Source: Shewanella litorisediminis (GTDB taxonomy: Bacteria; Pseudomonadota; Gammaproteobacteria; Enterobacterales; Shewanellaceae). From it: a DNA stretch of 64,000 bases. Numbering within the stretch: position 1 is the stretch's first letter; each line of letters starts with the position of its first letter. Below, piece by piece: positions 32,959 through 41,572 of this stretch. The stretch covers positions 372,501-436,500 of the forward strand of contig NZ_CP069213.1 of the NCBI RefSeq assembly GCF_016834455.1, written 5' to 3'. The notes under the pieces are model-generated. The model searched no databases, was not told where the DNA came from, and saw only the letters and a program-made list of their open reading frames with translations. Made by a program: the position numbers and the translations under genes.

Positions 32959-35556
32959 GTGCTAGAAGCATATCGTAAACACGTCGAAGAACGTGCTGCA
33001 GAGGGCGTTGTCCCTAAGCCACTCGATGCCCACCAGGTAGCCGAACTGGTTGAATTAGTAAAGAATCCTCCAGCTGGTGAAGAAGCCTTCATCCTGGACC
33101 TGCTTGAAAACCGTATTCCCCCCGGCGTTGACGAAGCCGCCTACGTAAAGGCTGGTTTCCTGGATGCCATCGCCAAGGGCGCTGCCACCTCTCCTATCCT
33201 GAGCGCCGAGCGTGCCGTTGAGCTGCTGGGCACCATGCAGGGTGGTTACAACATCGAGCCGCTGATCCATCAGCTGGACAACGACAAGCTGGCCCCGCTG
33301 GCCGTGAAAGCCCTGTCACACACCCTGCTGATGTTCGACTCTTTCCACGATGTGGTTGAGAAGATGAATGCCGGCAATGCTCACGCCAAGCAAGTGGTTG
33401 AATCCTGGGCCAATGCCGAGTGGTTCCTGAGCCGTCCCAAGCTGGCTGAGAAGATTTCCCTGACCGTATTCAAGGTGACCGGTGAAACCAACACCGACGA
33501 CCTGTCTCCGGCCCCCGATGCCTGGTCCCGTCCAGACATCCCGCTGCACGCTCTGGCAATGCTGAAAAACGCCCGTGACGGCATCGTGCCCGATGAGCCA
33601 GGCGTAGTTGGCCCAATCAAGAAAATCGAAGAGCTGAAAACCCAGGGTTTCCCACTGGTATACGTGGGTGACGTGGTAGGTACCGGTTCTTCCCGTAAGT
33701 CTGCCACCAACTCAGTGCTGTGGTTCATGGGTGATGACATCCCATTCGTGCCAAACAAGCGCGCCGGTGGTTTCTGTCTGGGCGGCAAAATCGCCCCTAT
33801 CTTCTTCAACACCATGGAAGATGCCGGCGCTCTGCCAATCGAGCTTGACGTCAGCAAGATGGAAATGGGCGATGTGATTGATATCTTCCCTTACGAGGGC
33901 AAGGTACGTCGCCATGGCAGCGATGAAGTGATTTCTGAGTTTGAACTCAAGACCGACGTGCTGCTGGATGAAGTACGCGCCGGTGGCCGTATTCCGCTGA
34001 TCATCGGCCGTGGTCTGACCGACAAGGCCCGTGAAGTGCTGGGTCTGGGTGCCTCGAAAGAATTCGTCCGTCCTCAGGATGTGGCCGACACTGGCAAGGG
34101 TTACACCCTGGCCCAGAAGATGGTGGGTAAAGCCTGTGGCGTGGCCGGTGTTCGCCCCGGTCAGTACTGTGAGCCCAAGATGACCTCTGTAGGCTCTCAG
34201 GACACCACAGGTCCTATGACCCGTGACGAGCTGAAAGACCTCGCGTGTCTGGGCTTCAGCGCCGACCTGACCATGCAGTCATTCTGTCACACCGCCGCTT
34301 ATCCAAAGCCAGTGGACGTGAACACCCACCACACCCTGCCTGACTTCATCATGAACCGCGGTGGTATTTCACTGCGTCCGGGTGACGGTGTTATCCACTC
34401 ATGGCTGAACCGTATGCTGCTGCCCGATACCGTAGGTACCGGCGGTGACTCGCACACCCGTTTCCCAATCGGTATCTCCTTCCCGGCCGGTTCCGGTCTG
34501 GTAGCCTTCGCTGCTGCCACCGGCGTTATGCCACTGGATATGCCTGAGTCGGTACTGGTGCGCTTCAAGGGTCAGATGCAGCCTGGTATCACCCTGCGTG
34601 ACCTGGTGCATGCCATCCCGCACAAGGCCATCGAAATGGGTCTGCTGACCGTTGAGAAGAAAGGCAAGAAGAACATCTTCTCTGGCCGAATCCTCGAAAT
34701 CGAAGGTCTGGAGCACCTGAAAGTTGAGCAGGCGTTCGAACTGTCTGATGCGTCTGCTGAGCGCTCTGCCGCCGGTTGTACCATCAAGCTGGATAAAGAC
34801 CCCATCATCGAGTATCTGAACTCCAACATCGTCATGCTCAAGTGGATGATCGCTGAAGGTTACGGTGACCGCCGTACCATCGAGCGCCGCATCAAGGGCA
34901 TGGAAGAGTGGCTGAAAAACCCAGAGCTGATGGAAGCCGATAAAGATGCCGAGTACGCTGCGGTTATCGAAATCGACCTGAACGACATCAAAGAGCCAAT
35001 CCTGTGTGCCCCTAACGATCCGGACGATGCTGTGCTGCTGTCCAGCGTTGCCAACACCAAGATTGACGAAGTGTTCGTGGGTTCCTGTATGACCAACATC
35101 GGTCACTTCCGTGCTACCGGTAAGGTACTGGACAAGTTCGCCAAGAGCCTGCCAACCCGTCTGTGGATTGCTCCGCCAACCAAGATGGACAAGGACCAGC
35201 TGACCGAAGAAGGTTACTACGGTATCTTCGGCCGCGTCGGTGCCCGTATCGAAATCCCCGGCTGTTCTCTGTGTATGGGTAACCAGGCTCGCGTAGCCGA
35301 TGGCGCCACCGTGGTGTCTACCTCTACCCGTAACTTCCCGAACCGTCTGGGTACCGGTGCCAACGTGTACCTGGCCTCAGCGGAACTGGCCGCCGTAGCC
35401 GCCCTGCTGGGCCGTCTGCCATCGCCAGAGGAATATCAGGTATACGCCAAGGAAATCGACGCCACTGCCGCCGATACCTACCGTTACCTGAACTTCGATG
35501 AGATTGAGTCCTACACCAAGAAAGCCGGTGAAGTGATCTTCCAATCTGCGGTCTAA
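32959..35556 (+). CDS. acnB: Aconitate hydratase B
   Basis: This 865-aa Fe-S enzyme interconverts citrate and isocitrate in the TCA cycle and may also hydrate 2-methyl-cis-aconitate. The start is GTG (32959) after AAAGAGGA, giving [16 protein letters not shown], the conserved family start. The N-terminal HEAT-like domain, the swivelling domain ([22 protein letters not shown]), and the Fe-S ligands (Cys in [10 protein letters not shown] and in GCSLCMGNQ) are all present. The tiny out-of-frame ATG at 32951 ends in a stop after four codons. Its own promoter and terminator make it a single-gene transcript. Codon use fits high expression. Confidence 0.96.
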   Translation: MLEAYRKHVEERAAEGVVPKPLDAHQVAELVELVKNPPAGEEAFILDLLENRIPPGVDEAAYVKAGFLDAIAKGAATSPILSAERAVELLGTMQGGYNIEPLIHQLDNDKLAPLAVKALSHTLLMFDSFHDVVEKMNAGNAHAKQVVESWANAEWFLSRPKLAEKISLTVFKVTGETNTDDLSPAPDAWSRPDIPLHALAMLKNARDGIVPDEPGVVGPIKKIEELKTQGFPLVYVGDVVGTGSSRKSATNSVLWFMGDDIPFVPNKRAGGFCLGGKIAPIFFNTMEDAGALPIELDVSKMEMGDVIDIFPYEGKVRRHGSDEVISEFELKTDVLLDEVRAGGRIPLIIGRGLTDKAREVLGLGASKEFVRPQDVADTGKGYTLAQKMVGKACGVAGVRPGQYCEPKMTSVGSQDTTGPMTRDELKDLACLGFSADLTMQSFCHTAAYPKPVDVNTHHTLPDFIMNRGGISLRPGDGVIHSWLNRMLLPDTVGTGGDSHTRFPIGISFPAGSGLVAFAAATGVMPLDMPESVLVRFKGQMQPGITLRDLVHAIPHKAIEMGLLTVEKKGKKNIFSGRILEIEGLEHLKVEQAFELSDASAERSAAGCTIKLDKDPIIEYLNSNIVMLKWMIAEGYGDRRTIERRIKGMEEWLKNPELMEADKDAEYAAVIEIDLNDIKEPILCAPNDPDDAVLLSSVANTKIDEVFVGSCMTNIGHFRATGKVLDKFAKSLPTRLWIAPPTKMDKDQLTEEGYYGIFGRVGARIEIPGCSLCMGNQARVADGATVVSTSTRNFPNRLGTGANVYLASAELAAVAALLGRLPSPEEYQVYAKEIDATAADTYRYLNFDEIESYTKKAGEVIFQSAV

Positions 35557-35577
35557 GTACTGTCGCTTAGTGAGTTG

Positions 35578-35606
35578 AAAAGCCGGCGCAAGCCGGCTTT
35601 TTTGTG
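35578..35606 (+). terminator. Terminator after acnB
   Basis: AAAAGCCGGC-GCAA-GCCGGCTTTTTT is a 10-bp-type stem with T-run, starting 22 nt after the acnB stop. It is the first of several near-identical GCCGGC terminators in the window. Confidence 0.9.
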
Positions 35607-35721
35607 CCTTTTTTCATTGGGTTAATGTTATCTTTGGAGGGAGAGATCGTAGGTTGTGAGGTAAGGTTATTACCGCACTATCTTTTGCTACCAAGCTGTT
35701 TTTTTGAAATGGAGTTTTTGA

Positions 35722-36531
35722 ATGAGCGGGAGTGAAATTTTTTGGTATCGCTATGAGCCGGCGGACTGTAAAAGGGTTTGCTCTTTATCACAAGATAAAC
35801 TCTTTATCTCAGACCCTGAAAAGTTTAATGACCCATTTGATATATCTGACGAAATGCTACAACGTCCTGATGGCAACGTGGAAAAGAGTTCTGATTGGAG
35901 GCGCTTAGAATCCACTTTTTTAAATGGGTCGCTTACGGAAGCATCGCTCTGGACCAGCCCGTTGTTCCCAAATAAATTTGAAGAATTAGTCTCTGATGTC
36001 CAAAGCGAGACGGAGCTTGGTGGATGGCCATCTTTGGCTGGGGCGATTAGAGAGAATTTGCAATCTTTTGGGGTTCAATGTTTTTCACGGGATTGGCGGA
36101 TACCCCTTTGTTGGGCGCACTATAGCAGCGCATGCAAGGGTTTTGTTATTGAGTACGAAGCACAGGAACTTACCATTGCAGGAGGCAACTTAGGAAGTTG
36201 TCACTTCCATGATGTAGCTTATACAAGCGAGCCTTTGAGTATCGGATTGGCAGAGTGCCTTGCGGTTCCTAATGCAACTTTGCGAAGGCTGTTGGCAACC
36301 AAATCACCAGTTTGGGCTTATGAGAAAGAGGTGAGGTTAGTTCACTACAAAATCAAAGGTGATTTTGCTGCCATGCCTGCTGGTCTCTCCATTAAAAGCT
36401 TGATAGCGGGTTCACACGCAGACAAACCTATGTTGCAGATTTTAAGAGAGAAAGCAGAGTCACTTAAGGTAGAACTGTACCAAGTAAAGATGAAACATGA
36501 TGGCAGTTTTACCAAAAAACTAGTGGATTAG
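35722..36531 (+). CDS. DUF2971-family protein of unknown function
   Basis: This 269-aa protein matches the DUF2971 pattern: an N-terminal region with the sequence FNDPFD (about residues 36-41), a central CFSRDWRIPLCWAHYSSACKGFVIEY block (about 115-140, split here into shorter pieces CFS and WAHYS), and a late YEKEVRLV motif near residue 205. Function is unknown; members often sit in variable regions near defence or mobile genes. An SD GGAG precedes the ATG by 7 nt. The DNA is visibly AT-richer than acnB, and structured repeat copy A follows. I infer it was acquired horizontally. Confidence 0.75.
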   Translation: MSGSEIFWYRYEPADCKRVCSLSQDKLFISDPEKFNDPFDISDEMLQRPDGNVEKSSDWRRLESTFLNGSLTEASLWTSPLFPNKFEELVSDVQSETELGGWPSLAGAIRENLQSFGVQCFSRDWRIPLCWAHYSSACKGFVIEYEAQELTIAGGNLGSCHFHDVAYTSEPLSIGLAECLAVPNATLRRLLATKSPVWAYEKEVRLVHYKIKGDFAAMPAGLSIKSLIAGSHADKPMLQILREKAESLKVELYQVKMKHDGSFTKKLVD

Positions 36532-36555
36532 TACCAATCTATTGATGACAAAGAC

Positions 36556-36861
36556 AAAGAGTCAGGACTGCCATAACACTTCACTCGCAGATTGCACCAG
36601 CTTTTACCCCCATCGAAGCCGCTTTGGTGGTTGGGCTGAGTGAAACGGGCCAGCCGAGATAGGGATATCGAGGCAGAGACCGTCGAGTTTGGAGCGAGTC
36701 GATCTTGGTGACCGTTTTCAGCCCATAAGGCCAAAGTGCCCGGCTTCGTCTGGGGCGGCAGGGACTGTTATTTATAAATCGGCAAGAGGGGATTGCTGTA
36801 GATCCCCTCTTGGTCGGGTGTGGGTTGAAGACCCACGACCTTCCGTCGCTTGCAAAGCGAC
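36556..36861 (+). repeat. Structured dispersed repeat, copy A
   Basis: About 205 bp (36556-36756) are almost identical to copy B. Then come three hairpins: AAGAGGGGAT with ATCCCCTCTT (36784-36811), GTGGGT with ACCCAC (36820-36836), and GTCGCTT with AAGCGAC (36845-36861). The first and third stems differ in sequence from copy B but keep their pairing. Open frames on the minus strand are not conserved between copies because of a one-base indel in the C-run near 36610. It lies downstream of rhlE (which is read leftward), after the DUF2971 gene. Confidence 0.8.
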
Positions 36862-36936
36862 CGTCCTCACTCATTGATTCCACAGCTCAGGCAGTTGCTC
36901 GCGGCCTCACTTCCTCTGGCGCTATTTCCTCTGACA

Positions 36937-38319
36937 TTAGCCCCGTGGCTTGCCTGATTCCTTGCCCTTTGGCGTCCCTGTTCTGGCGGTGCCCGTTCCA
37001 CGCTGTGGGTTGGCAGGTTTTTTCCGTTGCGCCGATGCCCAAGGGCTTTTGGCAGCAGTGCCGCCTTCGCTTGCCCTTGGCTTTTCTGGGCGCGACTTTG
37101 ATTGAGAGCTGCGCTGAGAGCTGGGCTGGGCTTTGTGCTGAGAGCTGCGCTGAGAGCTGGGCTTATAGTCGAGAATAGACACAGGGATAGGCTTTTTGGG
37201 CTCAAATCCCTCAATAACCCGCCGCTCAATCACATGCCCCAGACGGCTTTCAATCATACACAGATTCTTGAAATCATCTTTTGACAGCAAAGACACCGCT
37301 TCCCCTGTCATGCCCGCCCGACCGGTACGACCGATACGGTGAATGTATTCATCCGGCGGGAATGGCAGATCGTAGTTCACCACCCGTTCAAGCTTATCGA
37401 CATCAATCCCCCGGGCGGCCACGCCCGTCGCTACCAGATACTGTAAACTGCCGTCTTTAAATTCACTCAACACCTGTTCACGCGACGCCTGGCTGCGGCC
37501 ACTGTGAAAGGCTTCGGCGCGAATGCCGCGCTTTTCAAGCTGGCTGACCAACTTGGCGGCACCATGTTTGGTTTCAATGAATATCAGCGCCTGCTGCCAT
37601 TGTTCAGTTTGGATAAGATGGCTCAGCAGTGCCGACTTGGCGTCCTTGTCGACCGTCACCAACCACTGTGAAATCTCCTTTTTGCTGGGCTTGGCGATGG
37701 CAATTTCAACCGGGTCCGGCACCGCCGTTTTGGCCAGCTCGCGGATCCGCGGCGACAAAGTCGCCGAAAACAGCAGATTCTGGCGGTTCTCGGGCATACG
37801 GCTGATAAGGTCGTAAATGACCTCAATAAAGCCCATATCCAGCATGCGGTCGGCTTCATCCAGCACCAGCACCTGGATTTCTTCAAAATACACAGCGCGC
37901 TGATGGTACATGTCTTTGAGTCGACCCGGCGTAGCCACCAGAATATCCACGCCCGCAATCAGCGCCTGCTTTTGGGCCTGCATATCCACACCGCCATACA
38001 TGGCCAGCACGGTCAGCGGCAAATTCGCTGCGTAGGCGCCGAGATTGTCAGCCACCTGCACCACCAACTCCCGGGTTGGCGCCAGAATCACCGCCCGTAC
38101 CCGTTTTTTCCGCTCGGTCTTACCCTGGCTTAAGCGCTCAATCAGCGGCAGTCCAAATGCCGCCGTTTTGCCCGTCCCGGTTTGAGCCGCGGCCAGCAGA
38201 TTGCGGCCACTTAAGGCTACCGGGATTGCCTTTTGCTGGATCTCGGTAGGCTGTTGATAGTTCAGCGACTCTAGTGCCGAAGTAATGGCGGGAGCTAACC
38301 CCAGACGAGCAAATGACAT
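36937..38319 (-). CDS. rhlE: RhlE-like DEAD-box RNA helicase
   Basis: This 460-aa helicase has the Q motif, AQTGTGKT (motif I, about residue 44), PTRELV (Ia), TPGRL (Ib), DEAD (II, about residue 155), SAT (III) and HRIGRTGR (VI) in order. The basic Ser-, Gln- and Lys-rich tail (about 390-460) holds a 25-bp direct repeat with 36-bp period at 37103-37163, encoding SSQRSSQ twice. RhlE-type helicases unwind structured RNA in ribosome assembly and mRNA decay. It is flanked by the two copies of the structured repeat, an unusual position between acnB and rsd that suggests an inserted segment. Confidence 0.9.
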   Translation of the reverse strand: MSFARLGLAPAITSALESLNYQQPTEIQQKAIPVALSGRNLLAAAQTGTGKTAAFGLPLIERLSQGKTERKKRVRAVILAPTRELVVQVADNLGAYAANLPLTVLAMYGGVDMQAQKQALIAGVDILVATPGRLKDMYHQRAVYFEEIQVLVLDEADRMLDMGFIEVIYDLISRMPENRQNLLFSATLSPRIRELAKTAVPDPVEIAIAKPSKKEISQWLVTVDKDAKSALLSHLIQTEQWQQALIFIETKHGAAKLVSQLEKRGIRAEAFHSGRSQASREQVLSEFKDGSLQYLVATGVAARGIDVDKLERVVNYDLPFPPDEYIHRIGRTGRAGMTGEAVSLLSKDDFKNLCMIESRLGHVIERRVIEGFEPKKPIPVSILDYKPSSQRSSQHKAQPSSQRSSQSKSRPEKPRASEGGTAAKSPWASAQRKKPANPQRGTGTARTGTPKGKESGKPRG

Positions 38320-38540
38320 AGAAAATCCAACTCAGTGTAGTGGGCGGTAGCCTCAGGATGGGCGCGCATTCTATCGCTATTCACCCGGGATTCAAAGCCA
38401 GCGGCGCTTAATGGGGCCTGCCGACATTGAACCAAGTCAAGCACAGAAAGCCAGGACAGAAAAGAGTCAGGACATATATGGACGCTTTCCACAGATGCAA
38501 GCCGTTTTTGGTTCTCGGATAGCCATCCGATGTGTGAAGC
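38320..38540. other. Intergenic region upstream of rhlE
   Basis: This stretch carries the presumed rhlE promoter on the minus strand. It also contains two short boxes related to the 5' end of the repeats: CCAGGACA at 38451-38458 and AAAGAGTCAGGAC at 38461-38473, the latter identical to the first bases of copy A. No coding frame is convincing. Confidence 0.5.
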
Positions 38541-38844
38541 AAAAGTGAGGACAGCTATAACACTTCACTCGCAGATTGCACCAGCTTTTACCCCATCGAA
38601 GCCGCTTTGACGGTTGGGCTGAGTAAAACGGGCAAGCCGAGATAGGGATATCGAGGCAGAGACCGTCGAGCTTGGAGCGAGTCGGTCTTGGTGACCGTTT
38701 TCAGCCCATAAGGCCAAAGTGTCCGGCTTCGTCTGGGGTCGCTGGGGGATTGGACAAGGGGGCAAGTCGATACTGCCCCCTTTCCCCGGGTGTGGGTCGG
38801 CGACCCACGACTTCGAGCAAACTTCCGTTGTTTAGTCAAACGAC
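38541..38844 (+). repeat. Structured dispersed repeat, copy B
   Basis: It is homologous to copy A across about 200 bp (38541-38739) with only scattered substitutions and one indel. Three hairpins follow: AAGGGGGCA with TGCCCCCTT (38756-38782), GTGGGTC with GACCCAC (38792-38808), and GTTGTTT with AAACGAC (38827-38844, one G-U pair). CTTCC directly precedes the third hairpin in both copies. Same orientation as copy A, about 1.98 kb away. Confidence 0.8.
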
Positions 38845-38933
38845 ACCCAAAACGAGCAGACATCCACTATTCGGCCATCCTGTCGAACATCATGAAACTG
38901 ATACCGTTTGCATCTGAAGTAAACACCAATCCA

Positions 38934-39656
38934 TCACTCTGCCGTACCGTGAACCCAATCCAGCACTGGGGTCAGCCACTCGGGTAGGGGCTGGTAAAAG
39001 GCGCCGTGCAGTTTGCCGGTGTCGATTTTAAGCTCTTTGAAGCTAGCCGGTTTTTCGGGATAGTCCATAAAGTGGCGGCAGCTTGCGCCCAGCGTATCGC
39101 TTGCTTCATAAATCGAAAATACCTTGCCGGATAATCTCAGGCTGGGTGGCACTGAGCCTTCGGGGCAGGATGCCAGCAGCACGTAGCGCAGCTCAGGGCG
39201 ATGCAGGTAGCTGGATACCCGGGTAGTGATGCCGCCGCCCTTTGAAAAGCCGACCACCACTATGTTCCGCTCAGGCACACCGGCTTCAATCAATTGCTCG
39301 ATTTGCGCCACTATGGCGCCGGCATAGGCATAGCCGTTGGTATTCGCCGGTCGCTGGGCCGAAATCACCACCGCGCCACGGGAAGCCAGTGCATCCAGCA
39401 CCGCCGGGTAATCATATAAGCCAAAGCGTGGGTCGGTTGGCCTGGGGCCGCTGTTTTCAATAATGCGGCCGTGTAGATAAAAGAGATAGGTTGCCGACGG
39501 GCTCGGCTTGTCGGGCGGCGCAGTCACCACAGTGCCTGCGAGTGCCTGCTCTGAATTTGCCTGCCCCGCGATTACCTGTCCTGCGATTGCCTGTCCTGCG
39601 GTTGCCTGTATGGCTAAACTGCTTGCCAGCACCAATGTCGCCAATCCTGCTTTCAT
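38934..39656 (-). CDS. Exported alpha/beta hydrolase-like protein
   Basis: This 240-aa protein has a signal peptide (about residues 1-20) followed by an unusual run of the repeat GQ(A/V)IAG-like segments at about 20-42, encoded by imperfect 15-bp tandem repeats near 39540-39606. The rest is a small alpha/beta hydrolase fold with the nucleophile motif GFSKGGG (Ser about residue 145), a HGRIIE segment near the oxyanion region, and a late His in LHGAFY. Substrate unknown. I chose ATG at 39656 after TGAGG; a GTG one codon upstream is possible. It stands between repeat copy B and the GST gene. Confidence 0.7.
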   Translation of the reverse strand: MKAGLATLVLASSLAIQATAGQAIAGQVIAGQANSEQALAGTVVTAPPDKPSPSATYLFYLHGRIIENSGPRPTDPRFGLYDYPAVLDALASRGAVVISAQRPANTNGYAYAGAIVAQIEQLIEAGVPERNIVVVGFSKGGGITTRVSSYLHRPELRYVLLASCPEGSVPPSLRLSGKVFSIYEASDTLGASCRHFMDYPEKPASFKELKIDTGKLHGAFYQPLPEWLTPVLDWVHGTAE

Positions 39657-39843
39657 CACAACCTCATCAGTTTGTTCGTCCGGTCATTCAAGGTCACACA
39701 AATTGGCAGGCTTGAGAGCAGATAAGATGCCATTGGGGAATGGTATCTGCGTAAGCCTGCCTTTTTGTACCCTGATTTCAGCCGTAAAGTACTACCTTGA
39801 TATAAGCGCTAACAGGCAGCCGGCACCCACGGCTACAGATTGT

Positions 39844-40464
39844 CTATTTGGCCGCGCGGGCCTGATAGTAAGCGCTAATGACCGGCTCGGCACCGATGCG
39901 CTCTGCATAGGCTTGCAGCGAGGGCGCGATACGCGCGACGCTGTCTGCCGGAATATGATCCAACTGGCCCGAACCCAGCCAGCGCAGCAACATAAACACT
40001 TTAAGATCCGCTATGGTCAGCTTGCCGTTGGCGAAGTAGTTACCCTGTGCGGCGAGCTTTTGTGACATCCAACCCAGATACAGGGGCAGGGGGCCAGCCA
40101 CAAAGGCCTCGCGGGCACTCTTTAAGGCATCACCCTGCAGGCCGAAGCTGGCGACCAGTTTATTGGTGAGGTCTTCACAGCCATCCATGATTTCATCGCA
40201 CAGCAGCGCCTGAAACGCGTCCTGGGGATAAAGGTCGGCCACCTTGCCAAAATAGCGCAGCAAGGCACTCGACTGGGTGTACTGCACTCCCTCTATATTG
40301 ACAGTGGGCACCTGACCCAGTGGTGTGGTTTTGCGCACTTCGGCAAATTCACCATAGCCGAAACGGAAATCCTCAAACGGGATACCGGCGGCGTGGAGTA
40401 CGATACGGATTGGCTCACCGCGGCCGCCATCGACATCGAAATAACTGACTTTAATCTGGGGCAT
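39844..40464 (-). CDS. Glutathione S-transferase, sigma-like
   Basis: This 206-aa protein has an N-terminal thioredoxin-like GST domain (about residues 4-80) with the catalytic-type Tyr in VSYFDVDGGRGEPIR, the cis-Pro in GQVPTV and the Ser in TQSSALLRY. The all-helical C-terminal domain follows (about 90-200). It resembles eukaryotic-type sigma GSTs, which conjugate glutathione to electrophiles. A CAGGAGAG ribosome site precedes the ATG. The gene closes the variable segment before rsd. Confidence 0.85.
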   Translation of the reverse strand: MPQIKVSYFDVDGGRGEPIRIVLHAAGIPFEDFRFGYGEFAEVRKTTPLGQVPTVNIEGVQYTQSSALLRYFGKVADLYPQDAFQALLCDEIMDGCEDLTNKLVASFGLQGDALKSAREAFVAGPLPLYLGWMSQKLAAQGNYFANGKLTIADLKVFMLLRWLGSGQLDHIPADSVARIAPSLQAYAERIGAEPVISAYYQARAAK

Positions 40465-40608
40465 TGTGCTCTCCTGAGATGTTCATTTTGCTGGATATGA
40501 GTTCTGGTCGTTTTTATACCTTGGGGGTTACGACTAAGAGGGGGCTGGTATCGTCTTGTGGCGTGGTATGCCTGTACAGCTTGTACCTGAAACCTGTCAG
40601 GAAACAAC

Positions 40609-40632
40609 AAAGCCGGCGCTGGCCGGCTTTGT
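40609..40632 (-). terminator. Terminator after rsd
   Basis: On the minus strand AAAGCCGGC-CAGC-GCCGGCTTT is followed by GTTGTTT. It lies 19 nt beyond the rsd stop. It shares its stem with the acnB and purD terminators. Confidence 0.75.
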
Positions 40633-40650
40633 CAGACATCTTCAAGGTAT

Positions 40651-41115
40651 TCAAGAGTGTTTGCTGTGCAGCACTTCGAGCAGCTGATCTTCCAGCTGGA
40701 AGCGGGTCTCCATGGCGTCGCCGAGATGGGAGAGATCTTCATCGAGCTGCATCAGCACATTGTCGTCATCCACGCCCGTGTACTTATCGTTGAAATCCAG
40801 TGCCGTGTCAGTGGTGTTATGAATTTTGGGAAGCAGGTTCTTGGCGATGTCCTGACTTGACTTGCCGTTGGTTTCGCAGGCGCTGACGACCTTGTTATAA
40901 ATTTCGAAGTGGCCTTCGGAAACATAATCAACCAACAGATCGCAAAAGGCTTTGACATGGTCGAAGGAGGGGAGACGTGCGCGGTCTTCATAGGGGGGTA
41001 AACCCGCAATTTGGCAGTAATGCACTAACAGGTTTCTGCGGTTTTCCAGCCACTGATCAATGAGTTTATTGGCGCCGCCCCATCTTTGTTCGGCTTTTTC
41101 CAGCTGACTCAGCAT
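40651..41115 (-). CDS. rsd: Rsd/AlgQ-family anti-sigma-70 regulator
   Basis: This 154-aa all-helical protein starts MLSQLEKAEQRWGGANKLID and keeps the Rsd core, including the LLVHYCQIAGLPP region near residue 35. Rsd binds sigma-70 region 4 and favours alternative sigma factors in stationary phase. I set the start at ATG 41115 after GAGAGG. A longer frame up to 41247 runs into the hairpin region and lacks family similarity. It lies divergent from hemE, the usual gammaproteobacterial context, but a terminator-bearing leader (41241-41376) lies between them. Confidence 0.88.
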   Translation of the reverse strand: MLSQLEKAEQRWGGANKLIDQWLENRRNLLVHYCQIAGLPPYEDRARLPSFDHVKAFCDLLVDYVSEGHFEIYNKVVSACETNGKSSQDIAKNLLPKIHNTTDTALDFNDKYTGVDDDNVLMQLDEDLSHLGDAMETRFQLEDQLLEVLHSKHS

Positions 41116-41240
41116 TTCGGGCCTCTCTTCCTTAGATGTCGTTCTCTTACTGTAGGAGAGAAATCGGGTCCTGATCAACTGATTTTTGACGCATTCAGTC
41201 TCTGGTATGGAATGGACAAACCAGTTGTTTTGTATACAAA

Positions 41241-41284
41241 AAAGCAAAAATAAAAAGCCCGGCTACAGAAACCTGTGGCCGGGC
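41241..41284 (-). terminator. Intrinsic terminator upstream of rsd
   Basis: On the minus strand, GCCCGGC and GCCGGGC with inner ACAG/CTGT form a strong stem, followed by TTTTTATTTTT. It points leftward and lies 140 bp before the rsd start, so it either ends a small RNA or attenuates rsd. Confidence 0.8.
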
Positions 41285-41341
41285 GAGTCGGAATATATGC
41301 GGGCTCGATGTGACGAGCTTCTTGATTGTTCTTGCTAGCGC
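41250..41341 (-). ncRNA. Candidate small RNA or rsd attenuator leader
   Basis: A predicted transcript of about 92 nt runs from the promoter at 41348-41376 to the terminator at 41257-41284. It contains an internal hairpin GCTCG-TCACAT-CGAGC and no plausible reading frame. It matches no RNA I recognise. Whether RNA polymerase continues to rsd is unknown. Confidence 0.5.
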
Positions 41342-41347
41342 AGACTT

Positions 41348-41376
41348 TTTATACCAAAGGGGATCTGCCCACGCAA
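41348..41376 (-). promoter_or_regulatory. Promoter of the candidate RNA
   Basis: On the minus strand, TTGCGT (41376-41371) and TATAAA (41353-41348) are exactly 17 bp apart. The -10 element matches 5 of 6 consensus bases; the -35 matches mainly in TTG. The predicted start is near 41341. Confidence 0.55.
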
Positions 41377-41572
41377 CTTTTTTCTGCCTCACATTTCACA
41401 TAAGCGTCATTTTCCCGTCATCCTTTTGATCCTGATCAGAAGATAGTCCGATATCTTTTACCCGGGCATTGAGGCGCCGAGCAGCTCACAGAAATGAATT
41501 TTGAAAGGTTACTTTATTCCCGTAAATGCTAAACTACCGCGCAGCTTTCAATAAGAACAGGAATCACGCCAA

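Noticed and set aside
36581..36883. Minus-strand frame in repeat copy A, with a similar frame in copy B (38588-38863)
   Set aside because: The two frames diverge outside the shared body, a one-base indel breaks the correspondence, and neither has a ribosome site; the shared residues follow from DNA similarity.
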